In this document: piece after piece, positions 13,515-23,500 of the stretch | How the letters are laid out: every line of letters begins with the position of its first letter | Position numbering within the stretch: the first letter of the stretch is position 1 | Assembly: GCA_017642935.1 (NCBI GenBank) | Contig: JAEPOK010000001.1 | Location: forward strand, 496,001-560,000 | Direction: 5' to 3' | DNA length: 64,000 bases | Source: Hyphomicrobiales bacterium | GTDB taxonomy: Bacteria; Pseudomonadota; Alphaproteobacteria; Rhizobiales; MH13 | Position numbers and translations under genes: made by a program | The notes under the pieces: generated by a model | Databases searched by the model: none | What the model was told of the DNA's origin: nothing | What the model saw: only the letters and a program-made list of their open reading frames with translations

Positions 13515-14390
13515 TTACAGCCGCTGAAGGAAGAGCGCCGACCATTCTCCGTGATGGATACGCTTGACCAAGACCAGGCCCTCGGCGCGGTATCGCGCGC
13601 GCACTGCGCGCTCCTGATGCTGCATCAGACCTGATAGGATGATCCCGCCGCCGCTGGCCAACAGTTTGGTCATGGGGGCGGCGAGATCGATCAGCGGGCC
13701 AGCCAAAATGTTGGCCATGATCAAATCATAGGGCGCGCGCGTCTGCGGTGCGCCTAGAACGCCATCAGCTTCGGCCACGGTGATCCATGGATCCAGTTGG
13801 TTGAGCTTAGCGTTTTGTCGCGTGACCTCGACCGAGATTGGATCGATGTCCGTTGCAAGGACTGGCGCCTTGGTCAGATGAACAGCCGCCATGGCGAGCA
13901 CACCCGTGCCGGTTCCGACATCCAAAATGTTGCAATAGCGCTGGCGCGCACAGGCCCAATCGATCAACTCCAAACATCCAAGCGTCGTGCCGTGATGGCC
14001 GGTGCCAAAAGCGCGGCTTGCCTCAACGCGAATGCCAATGTCCGTTGGTCCAACCGCATCGCGTGCATGCAATCCGTGGACAACGAAACGACCGGCGCGG
14101 ATTGCTTGGAGGCCTTCCAGGCTGGCGGTGACCCAATCCACCTCATCAAGAACATGACAGTCGAGCGGCGCGGCGAAGGCATCGCTGCCCAGAGCATCGC
14201 GGATCGCGCTCGCCAACGCTGGCGCGTCATCGCCCTCCTGAAACGCATCCACCGTCCAGTGCCCCGCCTCTTCGTCCTCAAAAAAGGCGATGGGTGTTTC
14301 ATCGCTTTCAAACGCGAGGCCTAACAGGTCGGCTATGCGCTCGGCTTCCTCGCGATGCGGAACGGTGAGGGTGGCCTTAACGGTCGGCAT
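13515..14390 (-). CDS. prmA: Ribosomal protein L11 methyltransferase PrmA
   Basis: PrmA is a SAM-dependent enzyme that trimethylates ribosomal protein L11. The C-terminal class I methyltransferase fold shows motif I LDVGTGTGVLAMAA, an acidic strand end ATDIDPISVEVTRQN, and the PrmA-specific ANILAGPLIDLA. The N-terminal half is the L11-recognition domain. The motif EASRAFGTGHHGTTLGCLE is diagnostic. I start at ATG 14390 (MPTVKATLTV), giving 291 residues; the frame is open further upstream but only through the antisense of the antiporter end. The start overlaps the antiporter stop by 14 bases, so they are likely co-translated. Confidence 0.92.
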   Translation of the reverse strand: MPTVKATLTVPHREEAERIADLLGLAFESDETPIAFFEDEEAGHWTVDAFQEGDDAPALASAIRDALGSDAFAAPLDCHVLDEVDWVTASLEGLQAIRAGRFVVHGLHARDAVGPTDIGIRVEASRAFGTGHHGTTLGCLELIDWACARQRYCNILDVGTGTGVLAMAAVHLTKAPVLATDIDPISVEVTRQNAKLNQLDPWITVAEADGVLGAPQTRAPYDLIMANILAGPLIDLAAPMTKLLASGGGIILSGLMQHQERAVRARYRAEGLVLVKRIHHGEWSALFLQRL

Positions 14391-16209
14391 TCGTCTTTTC
14401 GGGTTCGGATCTGGTGTTGGATTTCTGCGGTGTCGGTGGGCCGAAAAGGAACACCGTGTCGCCAGCTGCCGGTTTAAACTGCGCACCAAGGGCCGGCGAA
14501 ATGAACTCGCCTTTGGCCGAAACCGCAAACATGACCTGCGCCGCCGGATCGCGCTGGGCGCGCAGCGCCTCCATCGTGAACTCCTCGGTGAGCTTGGTGC
14601 GCTGGATCGTCCAATCGTTGGCGATCATGCGAAACTCAGCTTCGGTCTCGCCCATGGATGGGTTGAAGAGCCGCTGGCCGCTGAGCGTGGTGGCGATTTC
14701 ATCGCGCTTGCCTTCTTCCACCCCGAGCCGAAACACGCGCGAGCGGCCGAGCTCGGGTCCAAAGTCGGTGCAGACGAGTGCGTTGTAAGCGTCATTGTCG
14801 GTGGCAGCGATCAGCGTGCCATAGCGCGACAGATCGAGCCGGTGTTCGGCGGCTTCGGAAAGGATCTCGCCCAAATAGGTGGTGAAGCCTGCCTGTCGTG
14901 CGGCCGATAGGCGCGAATGGTTGCGGTCGGCAATGAGCACCGGCAGGTTCGCGCCTTTCAGTTTTTCCGCCAGCGCCAACGAGAAGCGGTTGGACCCGAT
15001 GATCAGAAATCCATCCGGGTCTGCCGAAGTGATGCCGAGCAGTTGGGCCAATGGCTTGAGAGAGAAGCCGTGCAGGATCACCGTCACCAGAACGACCAGA
15101 AACGCCAACGGCGCAAGCCGCGCGCCATCTTCGATGCCAATGGAGACCAGCGTGCCGGCGAACAGACCTGAAACGGCCACAGCGACCACGCCACGCGGCG
15201 CGATCCAACCGATCAACAGCCGTTCGCGCATGGAAAGCTCGGTGCCGATGGTTGCAAGCAGGATGGCAAGCGGGCGAACAACCAGCAACAGCGCGGCAAT
15301 ATAGGCAAAGTCGCGCCAGCCGAGCGAGAGAATATCGTCCATCGAGACACTGGCGGTCAGCACGATGAATAGGCCGGAGACCAGCAGAACGGTCATAACC
15401 TCCTTGAACCGGCGAATGTCAGTGTAGCTGGCAAGTTTGGCGTTCGCGAGCACGATGCCCATCACGGTCACCGTGACGAGACCCGCTTCGGCAAGCACAG
15501 CGTCGGTGGCCGCATAACCGACCAGCGCCGACACAAGGATGATCGGGCTTTTCAGATAGTCTGGCACGAGGCCGCGCGAGAACGCGGTGGCGAGAAACTT
15601 CGTTGCAAGCCAGCCGCCGATTACGCCAATGAGCAAGGCTGCAGCCACTTGAAGCGCAATGGTCGTTGCCGGTGCGCCGCTGTTGAGCGCAAGAACGATT
15701 TCAAAGGCGATCACCGCGAACAGCGCGCCTATTGGATCGACGACGATCGCCTCCCAGCGCAGCACCGAGCCGGTTCGTGAGGGCAATTTTGCCTGCCGTA
15801 ACAAGGGCATGATCACCGTCGGACCGGTCACGACCATAACGCCGGAGAACACAACGGCTGCCTCGAACGACATGCCGCCGATGTAATGGGCGGCCAGTGT
15901 TCCAAATAGCCAGACGAGCGGCGCCGACACGATAATGATACGTCGTACGGCTTTGGCGGTGCCGCGAATTTCGGCAAAGTTGAGCGTCATCCCGCCTTCG
16001 AAAAGGATGATCGCCACGGCGAGCGCCACCAGCGGCTTGAGGAGGTCACCAAAGTCTTCGCTCGGATTGACAAGGCCCGTGGCTGGACCGGCCAAAATAC
16101 CGGCCAGCAGCAACAACACGATGGCTGGTACTTGGGTGCGCCACGCAATCCACTGCGCGCCGATGCCGAGCGCGCCGATCAGCGCGATGGTGAAGATAAG
16201 ATCGTGCAC
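14377..16209 (-). CDS. Cation:proton antiporter with C-terminal TrkA-N domain
   Basis: An inner membrane monovalent cation/H+ exchanger, probably for Na+ or K+ homeostasis. Residues about 1-400 are a run of some twelve hydrophobic segments of the CPA1/CPA2 exchanger fold, with VVDPIGALFAVIAFE carrying the ion-binding acidic residue. Residues about 405-530 are a Rossmann RCK-type nucleotide-binding domain (FLIIGSNRFSLALAEKL, then VLIADRNHSRL), followed by a short regulatory tail. The start is GTG 16209 (VHDLIFTIALIGALG) with AAAAGG upstream. Length is 610 residues. It is in one run with prmA. The NhaP/Kef-type assignment is from architecture; the ion cannot be told from sequence. Confidence 0.85.
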   Translation of the reverse strand: MHDLIFTIALIGALGIGAQWIAWRTQVPAIVLLLLAGILAGPATGLVNPSEDFGDLLKPLVALAVAIILFEGGMTLNFAEIRGTAKAVRRIIIVSAPLVWLFGTLAAHYIGGMSFEAAVVFSGVMVVTGPTVIMPLLRQAKLPSRTGSVLRWEAIVVDPIGALFAVIAFEIVLALNSGAPATTIALQVAAALLIGVIGGWLATKFLATAFSRGLVPDYLKSPIILVSALVGYAATDAVLAEAGLVTVTVMGIVLANAKLASYTDIRRFKEVMTVLLVSGLFIVLTASVSMDDILSLGWRDFAYIAALLLVVRPLAILLATIGTELSMRERLLIGWIAPRGVVAVAVSGLFAGTLVSIGIEDGARLAPLAFLVVLVTVILHGFSLKPLAQLLGITSADPDGFLIIGSNRFSLALAEKLKGANLPVLIADRNHSRLSAARQAGFTTYLGEILSEAAEHRLDLSRYGTLIAATDNDAYNALVCTDFGPELGRSRVFRLGVEEGKRDEIATTLSGQRLFNPSMGETEAEFRMIANDWTIQRTKLTEEFTMEALRAQRDPAAQVMFAVSAKGEFISPALGAQFKPAAGDTVFLFGPPTPQKSNTRSEPEKTNADR

Positions 16210-16239
16210 GGCTGGCCTTTTGCGGAGGGCGGCGGCGGA

Positions 16240-18612
16240 TTAGCCGGCCTGATTGTGGGGGGTGACAAAGCTTTCGACCACTTTCTTGCGTCCGGCCTTG
16301 TCAAAATCAATGGTGAGCTTGTTCCCCTCGATCATGGTGACATCGCCATAGCCGAATTTTTGATGGAACACGCGATCTCCTAACGCAAAACCGGATGCCT
16401 TGGTTGCAACCGATCGGGCGACGAGTTCACCATCGATGGTCATCGGGCCGGAGGAGGGGCGTTTGCCAGTGCTTCTGGCCGCTTGTGCGCGCTTCCAGCC
16501 GGGGGTCTGGTAGGCGCTGTCCATTTCCAGCGGTTTGTCGAAGCGGCTTGCGCCGTAGTTGCCATAGCCGCGCGCGCCATAGCCGCCATAGCTCGACGTC
16601 TGCTCGATCACGTCAACATGGTCGACTGGCAGTTCATCGAGAAATCGCGAGGGGATGGAAGATTGCCAAAGGCCGTGAATACGGCGATTGGAGGAAAACC
16701 AGAGCTTGGCGCGTTTGCGGGCGCGGGTGATGCCGACATAGGCGAGACGGCGTTCTTCTTCGAGACCGGCGCGGCCATTCTCATCAAGGGAACGCTGCGA
16801 CGGGAAGAGGCCTTCCTCCCAACCGGGCAGGAACACCGTGTCGAACTCTAAGCCCTTGGCAGCGTGCAGCGTCATGAGCGTGACGGCGTCTTCGCTCTCA
16901 GCGCTCTCCACGTCCATCACCAACGAGATGTGTTCCAGGAAACCAGCCAGGTTCTCAAATTCTTCCATCGAGCGGATGAGTTCTTTGAGATTGTCCAGGC
17001 GACCCGGTGCTTGAGGCGAGGTGTCGTCCTGCCACATTTTCGTGTAGCCGGACTCATCAAGCACGATCTCGGCCAACTCGGTGTGCGGCAGCGCGTCGAG
17101 GTTGCCGCGCCAGCGGTCGAAATCGTCAATGAGCTTGCGCAAGCTGGTGCGCGCCGCCGGGCGGATCTCCTCGGTTTCAGAGAGCAAGCGCGCTGCGGCG
17201 AGCGGTGACATGCCCTGGTCGCGTGAAAGGGCGTTGATCTTGCGCACGGTGGTGTCGCCGAGACCGCGCTTGGGCACGTTGACAATGCGTTCGAACGCCA
17301 TGCCATCCTCAGGTTGGGCAATGACGCGCAAATATGCCAGCGCATCGCGGATTTCCTGACGCTCGTAAAAGCGCGGACCACCCACAACGTGGTAATTAAG
17401 GCCGAGCGTGAAGAACCGGTCTTCGAACTCGCGCATCTGGGCTGAGGTGCGCACCAGGATCGCCATCTCGTTCAGCGGATGGCCTTTGGTTTGCAGGTTT
17501 TCGATCTCTTCGCAGACGGCGCGAGCCTCTTCGGCGCTATCCCAGGCGGAGGCGACCGTCACCTTCTCCTCCCCCTCATCGTTGGCGATGTCGGTGAAGA
17601 GGGTTTTGCCGAGCCGATCTTCATTGTGAGCGATCAGGTGCGAAGCCGTGGCAAGGATGGATGATGTCGATCGGTAGTTGCGTTCCAGTCGGATCACCGT
17701 GGCACCCGGAAAATCGCGCTCGAAGCGCAGGATGTTGTCCACCTCAGCGCCACGCCAGCCATAGATCGACTGATCATCGTCGCCGACGCAGCAAATGTTG
17801 GGTTTGGCCTCGTCCGTGCCTTGGGCCAGCAGCCGCAGCCAGAGATATTGGGCGACGTTGGTGTCCTGGTACTCGTCCACCAGCAGGAACTTGAAGCGGC
17901 GATGGTAGTCGGCGAGGATATCCGGGTTCTCGGTAAACAGCTTGATGGGTTTCACCAGCAGATCGCCGAAATCGACGGCGTTCAGCACAGCCATGCGCTC
18001 CTGATAGGCGGCATACAGTTCCACGCCACGGCCATTGGCAAAAACACCATCAGCGGCGGGCACTTGGTCGGGCAACAGGCCACGGTTTTTCCACCGGTCG
18101 ATATGGGCGGCCAACTGACGGGCGGGCCAGCGCTTTTCATCGATGTTTTCAGCTTGAATGAGCTGTTTCAGCAGCCGGATTTGATCATCGGTGTCGAGAA
18201 TGGTGAAGCTGGATTTCAGGCCCGCCAATTCGGCGTGGTAGCGCAGAATGCGGGTGCCGATGGCGTGAAAGGTGCCAAGCCACGGCATGCCTTCAACTGC
18301 TGAGCCGATCATACCGCCGATGCGCTGTTTCATCTCGCGCGCGGCTTTGTTGGTGAAGGTCACGGCCATGATCTGACCGGGCGAGGCGCGACCGGTGCCA
18401 AGAATATGCGCGATGCGGGTGGTGAGGACCCGTGTTTTGCCGGTGCCTGCGCCAGCGAGGACCAGAACCGGACCATCGAGCGTCTCCACCGCGCGCAGCT
18501 GCTCAGGGTTCAACCCTTCCAACCATGGCGCGTTTGATCCCGTCACAGCGCCACCGCGCGCAGCAAGTGCGCGCGCCGTGATCGAGCCTGTTTGGGGTGC
18601 TGGATCAGACAT
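16240..18612 (-). CDS. uvrD: UvrD/PcrA-type ATP-dependent DNA helicase
   Basis: An SF1A 3'-5' helicase acting in nucleotide excision and mismatch repair. Visible motifs: Q motif LNPEQLRAVE, Walker A GAGTGKTRVLTTRI, Ia MAVTFTNKAAREMK, Walker B LLVDEYQDTN, III VGDDDQSIYGWRGA, IV IRLERNYRST, V LMTLHAAKGLEFDTVF and VI RRLAYVGITRARK. The C-terminus carries a Tudor-like fold (GDRVFHQKFGYGDV), as in PcrA/UvrD. I start at ATG 18612 (MSDPAPQTGS), giving 790 residues, longer than E. coli UvrD mainly through N- and C-terminal extras. It is 30 bases upstream of the antiporter start and in the same orientation. Confidence 0.92.
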   Translation of the reverse strand: MSDPAPQTGSITARALAARGGAVTGSNAPWLEGLNPEQLRAVETLDGPVLVLAGAGTGKTRVLTTRIAHILGTGRASPGQIMAVTFTNKAAREMKQRIGGMIGSAVEGMPWLGTFHAIGTRILRYHAELAGLKSSFTILDTDDQIRLLKQLIQAENIDEKRWPARQLAAHIDRWKNRGLLPDQVPAADGVFANGRGVELYAAYQERMAVLNAVDFGDLLVKPIKLFTENPDILADYHRRFKFLLVDEYQDTNVAQYLWLRLLAQGTDEAKPNICCVGDDDQSIYGWRGAEVDNILRFERDFPGATVIRLERNYRSTSSILATASHLIAHNEDRLGKTLFTDIANDEGEEKVTVASAWDSAEEARAVCEEIENLQTKGHPLNEMAILVRTSAQMREFEDRFFTLGLNYHVVGGPRFYERQEIRDALAYLRVIAQPEDGMAFERIVNVPKRGLGDTTVRKINALSRDQGMSPLAAARLLSETEEIRPAARTSLRKLIDDFDRWRGNLDALPHTELAEIVLDESGYTKMWQDDTSPQAPGRLDNLKELIRSMEEFENLAGFLEHISLVMDVESAESEDAVTLMTLHAAKGLEFDTVFLPGWEEGLFPSQRSLDENGRAGLEEERRLAYVGITRARKRAKLWFSSNRRIHGLWQSSIPSRFLDELPVDHVDVIEQTSSYGGYGARGYGNYGASRFDKPLEMDSAYQTPGWKRAQAARSTGKRPSSGPMTIDGELVARSVATKASGFALGDRVFHQKFGYGDVTMIEGNKLTIDFDKAGRKKVVESFVTPHNQAG

Positions 18613-18721
18613 GGTGGGTTTCAGTGGCCTTGGCGATTGGATGGATGAATGATTCGGTTGCGCACAGAGTATCGAAGCGACCCGACAGAGTCGCCTGTTC
18701 GCTTCCTGTTCTTGATGGTTG

Positions 18722-20356
18722 TTATTTATGCTCTTCGATCGAAGCGTCAATCAACGCCTCGTTGAAATGGCGCAAAGCATCGACTTGTTTGGCATAGCCA
18801 ACCGTCTGGGAGACCGCAGCCGCGCGCACCACGGGCACCTCTTCAAGACCATTCTCATCGAAAACGCGCAGCGCGCGTTCCATCGTGTCGGTGGTCAACA
18901 GGCGAGGCGCCCCTTCTTCGAGCGGTGAGGGCCGCTCGTCGAGATCGGGCGGCAACCGCTCCATGAACTCCGCTACGCGCACCGATCGCATGAGCTGGCT
19001 GTGCGGTCCGTCGGCGACGGCGAGACCGCGGCTTTCCAATTGCCAGTAGAAATAGGATCGGCCGTGAACCGCGATGGTTATGCCGGTTGCAATCGAGACT
19101 GTGAGCAGCAGCGCGATCGACAGCGTGTAGCCGCCGGTAAGCTCGAAGACGATCATGGTGGTCGATAGAGGCGCGCCGATCACAGCAGCGGCCACGGCGC
19201 CCATGCCGAGGATCGCGTAAAGGCCCTCCGAGGATGCCATTTCGGGAAAGGCACTCGCCGCGATCAAGCCAAAGGCCCCGCCGGTCATCGCGCCGACATA
19301 GAGTGAGGGCGAGAAGATCCCTCCACCAAAGCGAGAGGCCAAACAAATGGCCGTTGCCGCCGTCTTCAGGAAGATCAGCGTCATCATCAGATCAAGCGGC
19401 AGTTGGTTGCGCAGCGCCAGATCGGTGGCCTGATACCCAACGCCAAGCACTTGCGGAAACCAGACGCCGATGATGCCAACAGCGAGGCCACCTACCGCTG
19501 GTCGCAGCCACGTAGGTGCTGTCACCGTGCGGGCAACATAGTCAGTGCCGATCAGAGCGTATTGGAAGAGCACTGCCACCAGCGCGCAGACCAAGCCGAG
19601 CAGCGCGAAAGCCGGGAACTCGAAAAACGAGGTGATCTGATAGTCGGGGATGGTGAAGGCGACGGCATCGCCGAAATAGAGCCGAGAGATAATGGTGGCT
19701 GCGCCCGAAGCGATCACGATGGCGGAAAAGGCCGACAGCGCGTAATGGCCAAGGATCACCTCGTGCGCAAACAGCACTCCGGCGATCGGCGCATTGAACG
19801 AAGCGGAGACCGCGCCCGCTACCCCGCAGGCCAGAAGCACGCGGTTGGAGGAACGCGGCAGCTTGAAGAGCCGAGAAATGCTGGCGGCAATGGTGGCGCC
19901 GAGATGGACCACTGGGCCTTCTCGCCCCGTGCTGGCGCCGAAACCGAGTGAGGTCGCCGAGACAATGGCGGACCCGACGCCCGGCCAAAACCGCAAGCTC
20001 GTCTCCGGCGTGTGTTTGGCCTCAATCACATCGGCCACACCCAGCGGACGCTTCTGAGGCTGGATGTAGTGCAGGAACAGGCCGACCAGAAGGCCGCCCA
20101 AGGCCGGAACAAACACCACCGTGTACCAGGGAAGAACCCGTGCGGCGCTTGCTACCTGTTCGCTCATCGTGCCGAGCCAGGTCCATTGCACAGCACCAAT
20201 CATTTCGCGAAAGGCGATGGCGGCCAGCGACGTCCCAATGCCAATCAAACCGGCCAGCAACCAAACCAGCGGCTGCTTCTTGCGCAGCGCGTAAGTGACG
20301 TTGGGGCGCGCCCAAACAAAGACGCTGGAGAAGATCGTGCGAAACAGGTCGGCCAT
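18722..20356 (-). CDS. ClC-family chloride channel/transporter with C-terminal CBS region
   Basis: An inner membrane anion transporter of the ClC family. About 430 residues of hydrophobic helices carry the second and third selectivity motifs, GREGPVVHLGA (with the gating Glu) and GGGIFSPSLYVGAMTG. The first motif, usually GSGIP, is replaced by PLGVADV, a known variant in one bacterial subgroup. The last 90 or so residues form a CBS-like region (LLTTDTMERALRVFDENGLEEVPVV), a cytoplasmic nucleotide-sensing module. ATG 20356 (MADLFRTIFSS) is chosen; an upstream in-frame ATG at 20413 would add 19 residues. Length is 544 residues. Whether it is a Cl-/H+ exchanger or a channel cannot be decided here. 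Confidence 0.87.
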   Translation of the reverse strand: MADLFRTIFSSVFVWARPNVTYALRKKQPLVWLLAGLIGIGTSLAAIAFREMIGAVQWTWLGTMSEQVASAARVLPWYTVVFVPALGGLLVGLFLHYIQPQKRPLGVADVIEAKHTPETSLRFWPGVGSAIVSATSLGFGASTGREGPVVHLGATIAASISRLFKLPRSSNRVLLACGVAGAVSASFNAPIAGVLFAHEVILGHYALSAFSAIVIASGAATIISRLYFGDAVAFTIPDYQITSFFEFPAFALLGLVCALVAVLFQYALIGTDYVARTVTAPTWLRPAVGGLAVGIIGVWFPQVLGVGYQATDLALRNQLPLDLMMTLIFLKTAATAICLASRFGGGIFSPSLYVGAMTGGAFGLIAASAFPEMASSEGLYAILGMGAVAAAVIGAPLSTTMIVFELTGGYTLSIALLLTVSIATGITIAVHGRSYFYWQLESRGLAVADGPHSQLMRSVRVAEFMERLPPDLDERPSPLEEGAPRLLTTDTMERALRVFDENGLEEVPVVRAAAVSQTVGYAKQVDALRHFNEALIDASIEEHK

Positions 20357-20560
20357 GATCACGTGAATGCAGCTTCTGGGAGCCTTTGCTCCTAAACGCA
20401 GTAGGGCGCGCATTCTTGCGTTAGCGCAATGGTTTATGGCTTATTTTTCTGCGAAAGTTGTATGGCTGTTCCTGGGTGACGCGGCTTTTGTGTGCAATGC
20501 ATGAAAAGTGGCCCACGCCCATGCCACACTAATGACCTGTGAACTGGCTATCGGCGGACG

Positions 20561-23500
20561 ATGAATCGCTTCCTTCTCCTGTTGGGATCGCTGTTGCTTT
20601 TGGCGCTGACGACGGCGCTGATTGCACCGCGTTTCATCGATTGGAGCAACTACACTGACATCATTGAAGAGCAGGCCTCGCGCGTTCTTGGTCGTGAGGT
20701 TCACGTTTCCGGCGCGGTTGATCTGCGGTTTCTTCCGATGCCGCGCATCACATTCTCGGATGTTGAGATTGCCAGCGATGCGGATGGGTCTGAACCAGGG
20801 TTCACCGCACGGCGGATGGAAGCGCTGATGTCGCTGGCGCCGTTTTTGAGCGGTGAAACGCACATTGTCGAGCTGACGCTCGACGCGCCGACCATTCGCC
20901 TGGCAGCACTGGGCGAGGGCATGTCGCAGATTGCCAACGAGACGCTCGATCTTGGAGCGGTGCGTATCGACGAGGCGACCATTGTCGACGGCCGCATCGA
21001 ACGCATCGCACCCGATGGCTCCGTTCAAGTGCTAATGGAAGGGTTGAATGCCAGCCTTTCAGCGCCGAGCCTGCTTGGACCTTGGCGCGTCGATCCAGGT
21101 TCGGCGATCATCGCCGGCGAACGGGTCAGCTTGCGGGTCAACACAGGCGCTTATGGCGGTGAACGGCGCATGCGCATGCGTGTCGCGGTGCTGCCGGTGA
21201 CGCGGCCGATGGAAATAACGGTTGATGGGCATCTGGATTGGTCGGAGGCCAATGCCTTCTTTGAAGGACGGGGCGTTGCCCGCAGTTTGGATGATCTTGT
21301 TGCCGAAGCCGATCAGGAGACGCAACCGCTGACCTGGCGCGTGGCTGCCGATGTGGTGGCCGCGCTGGATGCCCTGGAAGCTGATGAGATCGAACTATCG
21401 CTCGGCCAGGCGCAAGATCAGGCCTTTGTTCTGAATGGCCGTGCGCATGTGAATTTGGGCGAACGCCCGGCTTTCAATGCAGAAATCTCCTCGCGTCAGG
21501 TCGATCTGGACCGCATGCTAGGCGGTGGCGCAGCTGATCCGGTCAATCTGGATGCCGGTTGGGCGTCTGCGGGGACGCTGGTGCGTTGGATCGATCAAAT
21601 GACCGTGCCTGGCGAGGTGTCTTTCGATATTCCGGCCATTGTGCTCGGCGGGTCGGTGATCCGCGATATTGGGTTCAATGCGACCTACAGCCCGGGCTTG
21701 CCGATGTCTTTGGAAAATCTGGTGGCGACGTTTCCAGGCGAGACATCGTTTGGGTTCACCGGGGCCGTTGGCGCGGTTGGCGATGTTGCAGGCACGGATT
21801 TGGCGCTCGACGGCATTATGACGCTGGAAAGCGCGGCCCCGGACCTGTTCGTTGGCTGGTCTACGGGCAGGCGCGATGAAGGCGGGACCTTCTCGCAGCT
21901 CTCTTCGGTCGATTTGCGGGGTCGCGTCGTGGCGGCGCCAGGAGACGTCTCGATTGAACGCCTGCGCGGCCAGATCGATGGGGCGGCACTTGAAGGTTCG
22001 CTCGCCTATCGCGACGTCGCTGGACTTGGTGGGCAGATGGACGTCGACTTGAACGCGGGGCGTTTTGATTTCGGTCTTTTGGCTGGCCTTGGTCGTTGGT
22101 TGACGCATGCAGGTGGTTCGACATCGGACGGGCCGTTGATTGACACCCTTAATGCCGACCTTGTCGTGGAAGAGTTGGTGGCCGGCGCTGAAGATCTGGG
22201 CGAGGTTACGGTCTCGGTGGCGGCAACGCCAACGCAGATTCGCATTGATGAACTGGCAATCGGTGATGCCGTTGGCGCTTCGGTTTCCGCTTCTGGCTTT
22301 GTTGAGCGTGGTGCTTTCCCGCCGGTTGGCCAATTGGCAGTCAATGCCGACATGGACCGTCTTGGCGGGTTGTTGCGTCTGGCGCGCGATGTGTTCGGCG
22401 ACAACGCCGTCCTGCTCGACCTCTACCGCAATGCCGGTCTCTACGAACCAGCGTCGCTGACCGGCAGCTACAACCACGATGCGCTAAGTGGTGTCGAAGT
22501 CAGCTTGGCCGGGTCACTCGGCAGTTCTGAGGTTGATCTTTTCGGCACGATGCCGACTGACGGGACCAACACCTTGCCGACAGGGTTGGCGAGCCTGTTC
22601 GACCGTGCGGCAGAAGTCCGGTTTGAAGCGCGATCGCAGGATGCCTTTGCGCTGGTTGGCCAGTTGGGCGTTGCGGCCTTGCCGATCGAGCTCGCCGGTG
22701 AAGGCAGCGCTGTGGCCAGTCTTGTCAGTGATGGGGAAAATGCGCCGCAGCTCCGTCTGGCCTTTGATGGTTTGGACACCGCCCTTCGCCTCGATGCGAC
22801 ACTGCAAGGCGACACCGAGGTTGGCATCCAAACTGTCGAGGGACTTGGATCGCTCTTTGTCGGGGATGTGGCCCAGCTTGGCTTGATGGCGGGTATGGCG
22901 GTGCCAGGCCTGTTCGACCCCATCGCCGCCTCGGCCGTATTCGATGTGGCTTTTGACGTGGAAAGCGAGACCGCCGTGCTCTCTGGCCTGTCGGGAACCT
23001 TCGCCGATGTGCCGATTTCAGGCGACGGGCGTGTCGAGCGCGGACCACTCGGAACCTCCGTCGCACTCGATCTCTCGGCTGATGATGTCGTCCTGCGTGG
23101 CGTTTTGGCTGGTTTTCTTGGGCCCTCGGCCTTTGATCAAGGCTTCAGCGCGACTTGGCCCGAGGGGCCTTTGGTCTTCAACCCAGTTCCAGTTGATTTG
23201 ACTCTAACACTCGCCACGCCACGCCTTGCCATATGGGATGGGCTGACCGCGCTGGACGGCACAATGGTGCTGGTAGCTGAGGAGGGCCGTCTGACACTGG
23301 ATCGGCTTCAAGGCGAGGTTTTTGGCGGCCAAGTGGACGGACGGCTTGTGCTGCGCGACGCTGATCGCGGCGGTATTGCTGAGGGACGTCTTGCGCTGAC
23401 CAACCTTGACGTTGCGCGCATCGCCTGGGAGCGAGACGGTCAGCCAGTGATGGATGGTCGGTTGTCGGCCAATCTCAGTTTTGAAAGCGCTGGCGGGTCC

